From NCBI RefSeq assembly GCF_013337115.1, contig NZ_SGWE01000004.1, positions 940,001 through 1,004,000 of the forward strand: a stretch of DNA of 64,000 bases, read 5' to 3'. Of the stretch, positions 1 to 12,761 are shown piece after piece. Numbering within the stretch: the first letter of the stretch is position 1; the number at the start of each line of letters is the position of its first letter. Position numbers and translations under genes: made by a program. The notes under the pieces are model-generated. The model saw nothing but the letters and a program-made list of their open reading frames with translations. It was not told the DNA's origin and searched no databases. The stretch is from Deinococcus sp. JMULE3. Lineage in GTDB: Bacteria; Deinococcota; Deinococci; Deinococcales; Deinococcaceae.

Positions 1-2026
<2,026 letters not shown>

Positions 2027-2282
2027 AAGACTCCCTATTGTGGCGGGTGACGTGTCTCGTCACCGTCAGATGCGCTGGATTTCGCTTCACGCGACATGGA
2101 CGGCAGGGCGAACCTACCGTCCGGTGATCGCGGCTTGCCGGGTGTATCCGGGCCGCACCGTTCATTCTGTTCCGCCGCCAGTCGGACAATGCACCGACTT
2201 GCGGCTTCACTTCACGAACGGTGCGGTCGTCCCTGCTCGCTCCGCTCGGGTTGGATGGCCACTGGGGGCCATCAACCGGGGA
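2027..2282. other. rpsG-fusA intergenic spacer
   Basis: A 256 nt spacer inside the str operon. It holds a hairpin just after the rpsG stop (about 2251-2275, arms GGATGGCC and GGCCATC) that lacks a U-run in either direction, so a true terminator is unlikely. It may serve mRNA stability or processing. No other gene is seen here. Confidence 0.4.
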
Positions 2283-2753
<471 letters not shown>

Positions 2754-2889
2754 GGTTGACTCCCTTGAGGCTCAGGCCCCACGCGCGGTGGGGTGAGCGC
2801 GCGCACTTCAGGCGCGAATATGCTGCTTCATTGGCATCACCCCTGTGGGGGATGGGTTCGGGCGTGCGCCGGGGTGCGGCGCGGCGGCC

Positions 2890-3291
<402 letters not shown>

Positions 3292-3504
3292 GGGAAATCA
3301 CTCCTCATCTGGTTCGGCCGCAGCGCGCCGGGTGGCGGCGCGGGCCGGGGGGCGGGTGGCCACCCACGCGTACGGGGCGGCACTGGGTTGACTCGTGCGG
3401 GCTTGGAGGTGATCACGCACCACACTGGGCTGCGCGCGCCGGTGGTGGCATGCCGAAAAACCCCCCTGGTGCAACCCGGTACCGGGGCAGTTTTCAACCT
3501 TGAA

Positions 3505-3534
3505 AGCATACGCCTTCCCTGCAGGCAAGTGCAA
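3505..3534 (-). promoter_or_regulatory. Probable str operon promoter
   Basis: On the minus strand TTGCAC (3534-3529) and TATGCT (3510-3505) are separated by 18 nt, close to the vegetative consensus. The rpsL start is about 210 nt downstream, so the operon would have a long 5' leader, which could hold regulatory structure. Confidence 0.6.
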
Positions 3535-3580
3535 GCGGGGCGTGAAGCGCCGGGAGTAGCGCGCCGCCGGGAGGGCGTGC

Positions 3581-3586
3581 TATGCT
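3581..3586 (+). promoter_or_regulatory. -10 box of tRNA-Ser
   Basis: TATGCT lies 33 nt before the mature tRNA 5' end. No clear -35 element was found. Confidence 0.45.
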
Positions 3587-3615
3587 CCCCGTCGCCCGTT
3601 CAGGCAATCATCAGG

Positions 3616-3708
<93 letters not shown>

Positions 3709-3717
3709 GACAGAAAG

Positions 3718-3744
3718 CCCCCAGGTCAACGCCTGGGGGTTCTT
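3718..3744 (+). terminator. Terminator of tRNA-Ser
   Basis: An 8-bp perfect stem CCCCCAGG/CCTGGGGG with a 6-nt loop, followed by TTCTTC. It ends the tRNA transcript and could also serve the convergent gene at 3756. Confidence 0.75.
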
Positions 3745-3755
3745 CATTCCCACCG

Positions 3756-4187
3756 TCAATCTGACCGCAGGCCGCGCCAGTGCTGCAGGAGCGCCGCCTC
3801 CCGCGCGGCGTACAGCACCGCCCCGTGGGCTTCGCGCTGCGCGGCAGCAGAGAGGGGCAGGAACAGCGCGTCATACAGCGCCTGCCCGGCGCGGGCGAGG
3901 TTCACGAGTTCATCCCGCCACGCCTGCGCGCCCGGCGGCTGCCATCCCTGCGGATCGGTCGGGTCGCTGAGGAGCGCGTGTGGGTCGGCGAGGCGCAACG
4001 CGGTGAGTTCCAGCGTGTGCCGCAGCGCCATGACCCGCCCGGCCAGGCCGGGGGCGGCGCGCAGGTCGTCCAGGGTCAGGGCGTGCGCGGCGCGGAGCAG
4101 GCCGTCGCCGGGCGCGCTGAACAGGCCCGACAGGCCGTCCGGGCCGTAGAGCACCTCACGCAGGGTTTCACGCAGCAGGTCCGACAT
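3756..4187 (-). CDS. Hypothetical protein, 143 aa, mostly helical
   Basis: I do not recognise this protein. From MSDLLRETLREV to HWRGLRSD it is rich in Leu, Ala and Arg, with no signal peptide or membrane segment. It looks like an all-helical soluble protein, with patterns such as VMALRHTLELTALRLAD and LVNLARAGQALYDAL. It is divergent from the acetyltransferase at 4266, with about 78 nt between the two ATGs. The chosen ATG at 4187 gives compact spacing. An upstream in-frame ATG near 4250 would overlap the promoter of the other gene and is less likely. The ribosome-binding site is weak. Confidence 0.65.
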   Translation of the reverse strand: MSDLLRETLREVLYGPDGLSGLFSAPGDGLLRAAHALTLDDLRAAPGLAGRVMALRHTLELTALRLADPHALLSDPTDPQGWQPPGAQAWRDELVNLARAGQALYDALFLPLSAAAQREAHGAVLYAAREAALLQHWRGLRSD

Positions 4188-4236
4188 CGCCGCCCAGTAC
4201 GCGCCCTGGCCGATGCGCGTTCCCAGCCCGCGTGGA

Positions 4237-4242
4237 TACGCT
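4237..4242 (+). promoter_or_regulatory. -10 box placed for a leaderless transcript
   Basis: TACGCT ends 6 nt before an ATG at 4249 that opens a six-codon ORF coupled to the acetyltransferase gene. This is the same geometry as other leaderless genes in this window. Confidence 0.55.
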
Positions 4243-4248
4243 GCGGGC

Positions 4249-4269
4249 ATGCAGCAAGGAACCTCATGA
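4249..4269 (+). CDS. Six-residue leader ORF (MQQGTS)
   Basis: ATG at 4249 is 6 nt after a TACGCT -10 box, so the mRNA should begin at or next to it. The ORF encodes MQQGTS, and its TGA overlaps the ATG of the downstream acetyltransferase as ATGA. The same bases hold AAGGA, a ribosome-binding site for the downstream gene. It may be a translational-coupling leader. Chance occurrence cannot be excluded for so short an ORF. Confidence 0.35.
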   Translation: MQQGTS

Positions 4270-5072
4270 GTGAGGCCGAGATCATTGCCCGGACGGACAC
4301 GCCGCGCACCCGCGCGACCCTGGCGGGCGACCTGCGCCGCCTGGGCGTGCAGCCGGGCGACACGCTGATCGTGCACGCCAGCCTCAGCCGTCTGGGCTGG
4401 GTGGCGGGCGGCGCGGCAGCCGTCGTGCAGGCGCTTCAGGACGCGGTCGGGCCGCAGGGCACCCTGGTCGTGCCGACCTTCACGCTGAACCTGACCGACC
4501 CGGCCGGGTGGGGCCGGACGAGGGTGCCCGAGACGTGGTGGCCGGTCATCCGCGCCGAGCTGCCCGCCTTTGATCCGGCGGTGACGCCCAGCCGGGGCAT
4601 GGGCCGTGTCGCGGAGACGCTGCGGACCTGGCCGGGCGCGCGGCGCAGCGATCACCCGCACAGTTCCTTTGCCGCGTGGGGCCGCCACGCCGAGTCGGTC
4701 ACGGCGGATCACCCGCTGGCGTTCTCGCTGGGTGAGGGCTCGCCCCTGGCCCGCGTGTATGACCTGAATGGCCGGGTGCTGCTGCTGGGCACCGAGGTGA
4801 ACACCAGTCTGCATCTGGCAGAGGTGCGGGCCGGGCAGCGGCCCACCGTGCCCTTCAGCGGGCCGGTCACGGTCGGGGGCGAGCGGCACTGGCTGACCTT
4901 CGACGAGCCGGACTACCACGAGCAGGCCTTCCCGCCCGTCAAGGCCGCGTTCGGGGCGACCGGCGCGGTCACCGTGGGCGTGGTGGGCTCCGCGACCGCG
5001 AAACTCATGTCGCAACGCGCCCTGGTGGACTTCGCCACGGGGTACTGGCGCGAGAGGGGGAGCGGTGAGTAG
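4266..5072 (+). CDS. AAC(3)-like aminoglycoside N-acetyltransferase family protein
   Basis: 268 aa protein of the antibiotic acetyltransferase (AAC(3)) family, which uses acetyl-CoA to acetylate the 3-amino group of aminoglycosides; many chromosomal members have other or unknown substrates. Family landmarks are visible: IVHASLSRLGWVAGG near residue 38, GTLVVPTFT near 68, SRGMGRVAETLRTWPGA near 115, RSDHPHSSFAAWG following, and GRVLLLGTEVNTSLH near 170. AAGGA precedes the ATG by 5 nt, and the start overlaps the stop of a six-codon leader ORF. A role in resistance cannot be claimed from sequence, since the gene sits among ordinary chromosomal genes. Confidence 0.9.
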   Translation: MSEAEIIARTDTPRTRATLAGDLRRLGVQPGDTLIVHASLSRLGWVAGGAAAVVQALQDAVGPQGTLVVPTFTLNLTDPAGWGRTRVPETWWPVIRAELPAFDPAVTPSRGMGRVAETLRTWPGARRSDHPHSSFAAWGRHAESVTADHPLAFSLGEGSPLARVYDLNGRVLLLGTEVNTSLHLAEVRAGQRPTVPFSGPVTVGGERHWLTFDEPDYHEQAFPPVKAAFGATGAVTVGVVGSATAKLMSQRALVDFATGYWRERGSGE

Positions 5073-5372
5073 GCCGTGGGGTCTTTTCCTTCTCCTATCA
5101 ACCATCAACCCGCTACGTCAGGTGGCCGATGCGCCCCCTCTCGCCTGCCGCGTACCCTGGGGGCACGATGATCAAGATCTTCAAGTGAACCCACACGTTT
5201 GCCTGCGCCCTGCGGCGGTAACATGACGTCAATGCAGGCATGGCCGCGCCCCCAGTTCCAGCGTGAAGGCTGGGCGGGGCTGCTGACGGCCCGGCAGTGT
5301 GCCCTTCACCTCTCTCCCCCGTCCGGCCGCCTGCGCGGCGGGTGGGGCGCGTATTCAAGGAAGTGACCAGCT
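5073..5372. other. Gene-free interval before hflX
   Basis: About 300 nt with no gene or strong terminator that I can support. An AAGGAAGTGA ribosome-binding stretch for hflX lies at its right end (5357-5366). Confidence 0.4.
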
Positions 5373-5381
5373 ATCGATAAA

Positions 5382-7091
<1,710 letters not shown>

Positions 7092-7108
7092 CGGACCTGT
7101 TCAGCAGA

Positions 7109-7146
7109 GGGGGTGGGCGTCGTGGGGCGTCCACCCCCTCCCCTTT
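7109..7146 (+). terminator. Terminator of hflX
   Basis: GGGGGTGG (7109-7116) pairs with CCACCCCC (7131-7138), followed by a CTCCCCTTTT run. It lies directly before the next gene, which must therefore start from its own promoter or read-through. Confidence 0.7.
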
Positions 7147-7168
7147 TGTGTGGACGCGCGGCGCGGCC

Positions 7169-8115
7169 ATGCGCGGCACACTGCGCCGTGTGCGTGCCCA
7201 CCTGCCTGCCCTGCCGACCCTGACGCTGATCCTCGTGGCACTCGGCTGGGGACTGGGTGAGCTGATCGGCGAGCGGACGCTGCCGACCCTGATGCTCGCG
7301 TACGCCCCGCCGCTGCTGTGGGTCCTGTTGTGCCTGCCCGCGCTGGCCTGGGCGGCGTGGCGTCGCCAGGGGCGGGGTGTGGCGCTGGCCGCGTGGGGTG
7401 CGGGCTTCCTCCACTGGCGGGCCCGCTGCGGGTCGTGACCTTCAACGTGCTGGGCGGCGCACGCACCTCCCCGGCCGAACTGGGTTCAGCCCTGCGCGCC
7501 CTGAACGCCGACGTGATTCTGCTGCAGGAAGCCCGCTTCCACGACCTCACCTTCGAGGCGCGGCTGCGGGCCGCCCTGCCCGGCTACCGCGCCGTGCGCG
7601 CGCAGGAGGTCATGACGTTCACCCGACTGCCGCTGCTGGACAGCCGTTCGGAACGCCTGCCCGGCAACCGCCGCGACCTGCTGATCACACGCCTGGACTG
7701 GCAGGGGCAGACGCTGACGGTCGTGAACGCCCACCTGGGCACCGTGCAGGTCAGTTCCGTCGTGAGCGGCGATCTGGCGCGGGTGCGGCGCACGCGGGAC
7801 GCCCGCAGCGCCCAGGTCGAGCTGCTGCACAGCGTCGCGGCGCGCACGCCGGGGCGACTGCTGCTGGGCGGCGACCTGAACACCCCGCCGCGCGGGCAGG
7901 CGTACCGCGACCTGCGGGCCGCGTTCGGCCCGGACGCCCACGACCTCGCCGGGCGCGGACCGGGCTGGACCTTCCCCTCACTGCACCTGCGTATCGACCA
8001 CCTGCTGGGCCGGGACCTGAGCCCCACGCGGGCGCAGGTCCTGCCGTGGACCCTCAGCGATCACCGGCCACTGCTGGTCGAGTACGGCGTGCCTCCGCAG
8101 GTGCGTCAGCCCTGA
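7169..8115 (+). pseudogene. Membrane-anchored endonuclease/exonuclease/phosphatase family protein, frameshifted
   Basis: The first frame (ATG 7169) encodes an N-terminus with two clear membrane segments (TLTLILVALGWGLGELIGE and LMLAYAPPLLWVLLCLPALA) and a third weaker one, and stops at 7438. The second frame carries the catalytic domain: RVVTFNVLGG, NADVILLQEA, VVNAHLG, LGGDLNTPP and LSDHRPLLVEY, the metal and catalytic motifs of the EEP (DNase I-like) superfamily. The frames join if one base is added in GGGCCCGC at 7419-7425. A true mutation or an assembly error are both possible; all catalytic motifs are intact, which favours an error or a very recent event. The substrate is unknown. Confidence 0.8.
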
Positions 8116-8136
8116 GGGATGCGTGCAGCGCGGAGC

Positions 8137-8171
8137 GTGGGCACCCGGATGTGGTCCGGGTGCCCACGTTT
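8137..8171. terminator. Bidirectional terminator
   Basis: A 13-bp perfect inverted repeat, GTGGGCACCCGGA and TCCGGGTGCCCAC, separated by 5 nt, between two convergent genes. It is followed by GTTT on the plus strand. Confidence 0.75.
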
Positions 8172-8185
8172 CTGACCTCACTGAA

Positions 8186-8314
8186 TCAGCAGCCGCAGGG
8201 GAGCGGTGCAGGCAGGATGATCACGACGCCCCCCTGCGTGGTGGCGGTGGTGCCTTCGGCCTGGGCGATGGGGGTGAGGGCGAGCAGGGCCAGCAGAACA
8301 GTGATCAGACGCAT
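8186..8314 (-). CDS. Small secreted peptide, 42 aa
   Basis: ATG at 8314 follows an excellent AGGAGG ribosome-binding site by 7 nt. The product starts MRLITVLLALLALTPIAQA, a compact signal peptide with an AQA-type cleavage site. The predicted mature part is only ~23 residues: Thr-rich, then the hydrophobic VVIILPAPLP, ending in PCGC. No family is recognised. Its terminator is shared with the upstream convergent gene. The two cysteines near the C-terminus could form a disulfide or anchor a cofactor; that is a guess. The signal peptide and ribosome-binding site make it a credible gene despite its size. Confidence 0.65.
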   Translation of the reverse strand: MRLITVLLALLALTPIAQAEGTTATTQGGVVIILPAPLPCGC

Positions 8315-8532
8315 GTGGTGTTCCTCCTGTGCTTGAAGTGAACAGAGCGTAAGAACACCCCGGAGAAGGACGGGAGAAACGCCCGGTGTACTCCGTGACC
8401 GGCAGCTTCTCCGCCCTGCTCCCCCCTCTCCCGGACTTCTGCACGCGGGCACCTGACCTGCTGCTCGGCGCGCGGATGGCGCACCGCCCGACCCTCTCCG
8501 CTGGGCTCCGGCGGAACCTGACGCCTTTCTGA

Positions 8533-8574
8533 TGAACGGGTGTACACTTAATTCACTGCTTCCTCATCCGTTCA
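8533..8574 (+). promoter_or_regulatory. Promoter and inverted repeat before the large regulator
   Basis: TACACT (8543-8548) is a plausible -10 box. It is flanked by an imperfect inverted repeat TGAACGGGTG (8533-8542) and CATCCGTTCA (8565-8574), which covers the -10 and start region. The position suits an operator for autoregulation or control by another factor. Confidence 0.45.
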
Positions 8575-8622
8575 CCGTCCCTTCCGCAGTTGTCGACCCG
8601 CTGAGCCTCCCGGAGTGCCGAC

Positions 8623-11441
8623 TTGATTCCCCGTCCCCTGCGTCACGAACTCCACCGCACCGCACTCCTGGACCACATCGAGGGCAGCGAGGCCACCCTG
8701 GTCCTGCTGGTCGCACCCTCCGGATTCGGGAAGACCGCACTGATGGCCCAGTGCGCGCGACAGGAGGACCGCCGGGCCGCGTGGCTGAGCCTGACCCCCG
8801 ACGACCACGACCCGGCCGTGTTCAACACGCGCCTGCTCCGCGCCCTGCAGGAGACCTTCCCGGACACGCCGCTGCCGGACGGCCCCCCGGAATTCATGGA
8901 CGCCCGCAGCTGCGCCCGCGCCCTGAACACCCTGGACGAGCACGCGCTACTGGTCCTCGATCACCTGCACCTCGCGCACACCGCCACGCTACGGTGGCTG
9001 GCGGACTTCCTGAACGAACTGCACGAGGGACACCGCGTACTGGCCGCCGCGCCCCGCCGCCCCGCCCTGCCACTGCCCACCGCGTTCATGGCCGAACGCC
9101 TGCTGCTCATCAGCGGGGACCAGTTGCAGTTCACGGCGCACGAAACCCAGCAGTACTTCACGCGGCGCGGCGCCCCCCCACCAGACCCGACCGTCACGCG
9201 CGGCCTGAGCGGCTGGCCCGCCGGACTGGCCCTGCTGGCCGCCGACGCGCACGGCACCTTCTCCCCGCTGGATCTCGTGCGGGACCTGCTGCACCGCCTG
9301 CCCGGCCCCGTCCGCGCCGCGCTGCCCGAGGCGGCCACCCTGGAAGAATGGAGTGAGAGCGGCGCCCGCGAGGCCGGACTGACCCTCCCGGACGGCTGGA
9401 TTCAGACCGTGCAGGACGCCGGGCTGCCCCTGACCCCCGTCGCCCCGGACCGGTACGCGCCGCTTCGGGCCGTGCAGGACGTCCTGCGGGAGGAACTGAA
9501 CCGCACGCCGGAACGGGCCGCGCAGCTGTACCGACGGGCCGCCGAGCACGCCGAGACGCGCGGAGAGCCGCTGCTGGCCCTGCAGCTGTACGAACGCGGC
9601 GGGCACGCCGACCCCGCACAGCACCTCGCGGCCCGGCTGTGCGGCGAGTACCTGTGGCGCATCGACTACCCGTCGGTGCTGTCCACCCTGGAATCACTGC
9701 GCCGCTGGCAGCCGCTCCCCCCACCCCTGGAAGCGGCGCTGGCCCTGGCCCTGATCCGCACCGACCGCGTACAGGACGGCGAAACGCTGGCCGCCACGCT
9801 GCTGGAACGCGAACTGGAACCCGACGCCCTGCGCGCCCTGGCGCACGCCGCGCACCGACGCGGGGACCGGCACATGCAACTGCACTACGCGCGACTCCTG
9901 GCCCGGCACGCCCGCACCCGCTCGCAGAAGGCGGACGCCGCGCGACTGGAGGTCGCGGCGCTGCTGCGCCTGGGCCAGCCCCAGGAGGCCGCCGCCCGCG
10001 CCGAGGTGCTGCTCGACACCTCGCAGGCCCTGCACCCACTGGAATGGGCCGGGACGTACTTCACGCTGCACACCGTGTACGAGGACCTGCGCGACCCGGT
10101 CCTCAGTGAACAGCACCTGCGCAGCGCACTGGACCTGTACGAATCCATGCACAGCCACCAGCAGATCGCCGTGTGCCTGAACGACCTGGCGATCCTGCGC
10201 GCCCAGGCCGGCGCGCACGAGGAAGCGCAGGGGCTGGTCACCCGCGCGCTGCACCTGATCGGCGACAGCATGCCGGACCTGCGCGTCGTGTACCTGGAAA
10301 CCCAGGCGGACCTGCTGCTGTGGAACGCCGACTTCAGCGGCGCCGAGCACGCCTACACCCACGCCCTGCGCGCCGCACAGGACCGGCACCTGGCACCCCT
10401 CGTCACCCGCATTCAACTGGGCCGCGCCCACGCCCTGACGCAACTCGGGGCGTTCAGCGACGCGCACGCCGCGCTGGACGCCGCCGCCGCGAACCTCCCC
10501 CCACCGACCAGCCGCTGCGCGCTGCACTGAACTTCGCGCGGGGCGTCCTGGCCTTCGCGCAGGGACTGGACGATCAGGCCGACACCCACTGGCGTGACGC
10601 GCCGCCCGACCAGCACGACCTCCGGCAGGCCCACCGCGCCGCGCGGGCCGCCCAGCCCATCCCCGACACCCTGCCCGGCCACCTGCGCCGCGCGCACGCC
10701 ACGACCCTGCGCGCCAGCGTCCCCGCCACCACGCCCGGCCCACCCACACCCGCCGGCGCCGACCTGCACCTGCACACCTGCGGGGGGCTGCACGCCACGC
10801 TGAACGGCGCGCCGCTGCACCTGCCGTTCAGCCGAGCCGCCGAACTGCTCGTGTACCTCGCCCTGACCGGCCAAGCCAGCCGCCATGACATCATCCGGGA
10901 CCTCTGGGACGGCTCCAGTGAAACCCGCGTCGTGAACTACGCGAAGCTCAGCATCCGGAAACTGCGCGCCGCGCTGCAGGACCACCTGCCCTTCAACCCC
11001 CTGCCCTTCGAGAACAACCTGTACGCCCTGGCCCCCACACTGAACGTCAGCAGCGACGCCGCCAGCCTCCTGAACGCCGAACACAGCACGGACCCCGACA
11101 CGCTGCGCCGCGCCCTGCACGGTCACGCCACGCCGTTCATGCCCACCCTGGAAGGCGAGTGGGCCGAGGCGACCCGCGAACGCCTGCTGAGCGCCGCCCA
11201 GACCGTCGGGCTGCGCCTGATGACGCAGGTGGACCTGCCGGAAGCGGCCGCGACCGCCCGGCACCTCCTGCGCCTCGATCCGCTGCACGAGGGGACCTAC
11301 CTGGCCCTGCTGGACGCCCACGAACGCGCCGGGGACCCCGTCGGCGCACGCGGCACCTACCAGGAATACGCCCGCATGCTGGACCGCGAACTGGGCACCC
11401 GCCCCGGCGCCACCCTGCGCGACCGCTACGCCCCAACCTGA
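8623..11441 (+). pseudogene. MalT-like STAND ATPase/TPR regulator with C-terminal BTAD domain, frameshifted
   Basis: The first frame (TTG start 8623, GGAG 7 nt upstream) has a P-loop VAPSGFGKTAL at residues 30-40, a Walker B-like LLVLDHLH, and long helical repeats like the TPR arm of MalT-type STAND regulators. It stops at 10530. The other frame carries on with LNFARGVLAFAQG and ends in a SARP/BTAD-like domain (SRAAELLVYLAL, ANYAKLSIRKLR-type helices, LLRLDPLHEGTYLALLDAH, RELGTRPG). One extra C in the C6 run 10497-10502 would fuse both into a protein of about 938 aa. It lies just upstream of the peptide array, so it is a likely regulator of that locus. Confidence 0.8.
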
Positions 11442-11840
11442 CCGCAGCGCAGCACCGCGCAGCGGCGCGCTGCGACCGGTGCGCCAGGCAGGGTGATACG
11501 GACTCCGGTTGAAAGGTTTGCAAAATCTTTCAACCCGAGCGGACTCGGAGAGCTGCGCAGCAGAGCGAGCAGGAGAAACACGGGTTCCGGGCGTGGAGTT
11601 GGCAACCCGGTGTGGTTCCGGGTTGTTAACGAAACAGACGGAATCCGTATGACGCCACCGGGTCCACAGACCACGGCTGATCCACCGGCCGCCCCCAGCG
11701 AGGCGATGTAAGGTCCGCGCAATCAGGCGGTCACCCACAGGAAAAACGTCGTCAGGTGCGGGCAAATACCGCCCTCGCATACTCATACCAACGAAAGGGA
11801 GACGCCCAGGCGCACCCGGACGACCCACGGAGGACACCCC
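11442..11840. other. Gene-free interval between regulator and peptide array
   Basis: About 400 nt. It holds a dispersed repeat (11495-11652), then a CATACT possible -10 box near 11778, and a GGAGGA ribosome-binding site for the first peptide gene. No longer gene is supported here. Confidence 0.45.
11495..11652 (+). repeat. Dispersed intergenic repeat, copy A
   Basis: About 158 bp bounded by imperfect terminal inverted repeats (GATACGGACTCC and GGAATCCGTATGA). The reverse complement matches the element at 62237-62392 over nearly its whole length. It contains a hairpin GGTTGAAAG/CTTTCAACC whose arms differ from copy B but still pair. No ORF is conserved between the copies, so it looks like a small non-autonomous element or structured repeat. 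Confidence 0.7.
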
Positions 11841-11966
11841 ATGAAGGAACACGACACCACCGACCAACTCGCCGTCTTCGTCCTGACCGGATTCCGGTTC
11901 ATCCTGCCCAACGACTCGGCAGCCTCCGAGGGATTCCAGGGATACCTGGAAAGCACCGTCGAATGA
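11841..11966 (+). CDS. Divergent first member of the tandem small-peptide family
   Basis: 41 aa, starting MKEHDTTDQLAVFVLTGF and ending ESTVE. GGAGGA lies 8 nt before the ATG. The centre LTGFRFILPND aligns with LTGYVLVIAND of the six downstream peptides (offset of three residues), so it is a diverged member of the same family. It is strongly acidic overall with a hydrophobic core. No cysteine, no classical signal peptide. Its place at the head of the array suggests it is either a founding copy or a specialised partner. Function unknown. Confidence 0.6.
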   Translation: MKEHDTTDQLAVFVLTGFRFILPNDSAASEGFQGYLESTVE

Positions 11967-12054
11967 TCCCCGCGTTCCCCGAAAACGTCCACACCTTCCT
12001 GCCCCTCGACCTCGACCTGGGCCCCCAGGCCCGCCCCCACCAGGAGAACTGCAC

Positions 12055-12183
12055 ATGACCAACTTCACTGCTCAGAACGAACTCGACGGCGTCGCCGTCC
12101 TCGCCCTCACCGGCTACGTCCTCGTCATCGCCAACGACGAACAACCCGCCTTCGACTCCCTCATCGCCGCCGACATCAAATAA
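12055..12183 (+). CDS. Tandem small peptide, copy 1 (42 aa)
   Basis: Begins MTNFTAQNELDG, then the hydrophobic stretch VAVLALTGYVLVIA, then NDEQPAFDSLIAADIK. Six acidic residues and one lysine. AGGAG lies before the ATG. It differs from copies 2-5 only by silent changes such as GCT for GCC and GGC for GGT. The hydrophobic centre flanked by acidic ends resembles a precursor or bacteriocin-like peptide, but no known family was recognised. Confidence 0.7.
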   Translation: MTNFTAQNELDGVAVLALTGYVLVIANDEQPAFDSLIAADIK

Positions 12184-12194
12184 GGAGACCTGAC

Positions 12195-12323
12195 ATGACC
12201 AACTTCACTGCCCAGAACGAACTCGACGGCGTCGCCGTCCTCGCCCTCACCGGTTACGTCCTCGTCATCGCCAACGACGAACAGCCCGCCTTCGACTCCC
12301 TCATCGCCGCCGACATCAAATAA
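12195..12323 (+). CDS. Tandem small peptide, copy 2 (42 aa)
   Basis: Same protein sequence as copy 1. Preceded by its own GGAGACC ribosome-binding site 11 nt after the stop of copy 1. The identical protein and the near-identical DNA, including the spacer, show recent duplication. Confidence 0.7.
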   Translation: MTNFTAQNELDGVAVLALTGYVLVIANDEQPAFDSLIAADIK

Positions 12324-12335
12324 AGGAGACCTGAC

Positions 12336-12464
12336 ATGACCAACTTCACTGCCCAGAACGAACTCGACGGCGTCGCCGTCCTCGCCCTCACCGGTTACGT
12401 CCTCGTCATCGCCAACGACGAACAGCCCGCCTTCGACTCCCTCATCGCCGCCGACATCAAATAA
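12336..12464 (+). CDS. Tandem small peptide, copy 3 (42 aa)
   Basis: Same protein as copies 1 and 2, with an AGGAGACC ribosome-binding site in the 12-nt spacer. It keeps TAA as stop. The repeat unit here is 142 nt from ATG to the next ATG. Confidence 0.7.
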   Translation: MTNFTAQNELDGVAVLALTGYVLVIANDEQPAFDSLIAADIK

Positions 12465-12477
12465 AGGAGACCTGCAC

Positions 12478-12606
12478 ATGACCAACTTCACTGCCCAGAA
12501 CGAACTCGACGGCGTCGCCGTCCTCGCCCTCACCGGTTACGTCCTCGTCATCGCCAACGACGAACAGCCCGCCTTCGACTCCCTCATCGCCGCCGACATC
12601 AAATAA
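12478..12606 (+). CDS. Tandem small peptide, copy 4 (42 aa)
   Basis: Same protein as copies 1-3. The spacer to the previous gene is 13 nt (AGGAGACCTGCAC), identical to the spacers on either side of copy 5. Confidence 0.7.
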   Translation: MTNFTAQNELDGVAVLALTGYVLVIANDEQPAFDSLIAADIK

Positions 12607-12619
12607 AGGAGACCTGCAC

Positions 12620-12748
12620 ATGACCAACTTCACTGCCCAGAACGAACTCGACGGCGTCGCCGTCCTCGCCCTCACCGGTTACGTCCTCGTCATCGCCAAC
12701 GACGAACAGCCCGCCTTCGACTCCCTCATCGCCGCCGACATCAAATAA
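12620..12748 (+). CDS. Tandem small peptide, copy 5 (42 aa)
   Basis: Same protein as copies 1-4. DNA of copies 3, 4 and 5 looks identical by eye, spacer included, which marks the most recent amplification within the array. Confidence 0.7.
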   Translation: MTNFTAQNELDGVAVLALTGYVLVIANDEQPAFDSLIAADIK

Positions 12749-12761
12749 AGGAGACCTGCAC

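Noticed and set aside
2251..2275. Terminator between rpsG and fusA
   Set aside because: A hairpin exists but has no U-run, and fusA is expected in the same operon.
4188..4250. N-terminal extension of the hypothetical protein at 3756-4187
   Set aside because: It would run into the promoter and leader ORF of the divergent acetyltransferase gene and adds low-complexity sequence.
4266..5072. Acquired antibiotic-resistance gene
   Set aside because: No mobile element, integron or base-composition change around it; AAC(3)-family proteins occur as ordinary chromosomal genes.
10490..10530. Programmed ribosomal frameshift in the regulator
   Set aside because: No slippery heptamer of a known type plus downstream stimulator was seen; a homopolymer error or mutation is simpler. 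Slippage stays possible and is listed as a finding.
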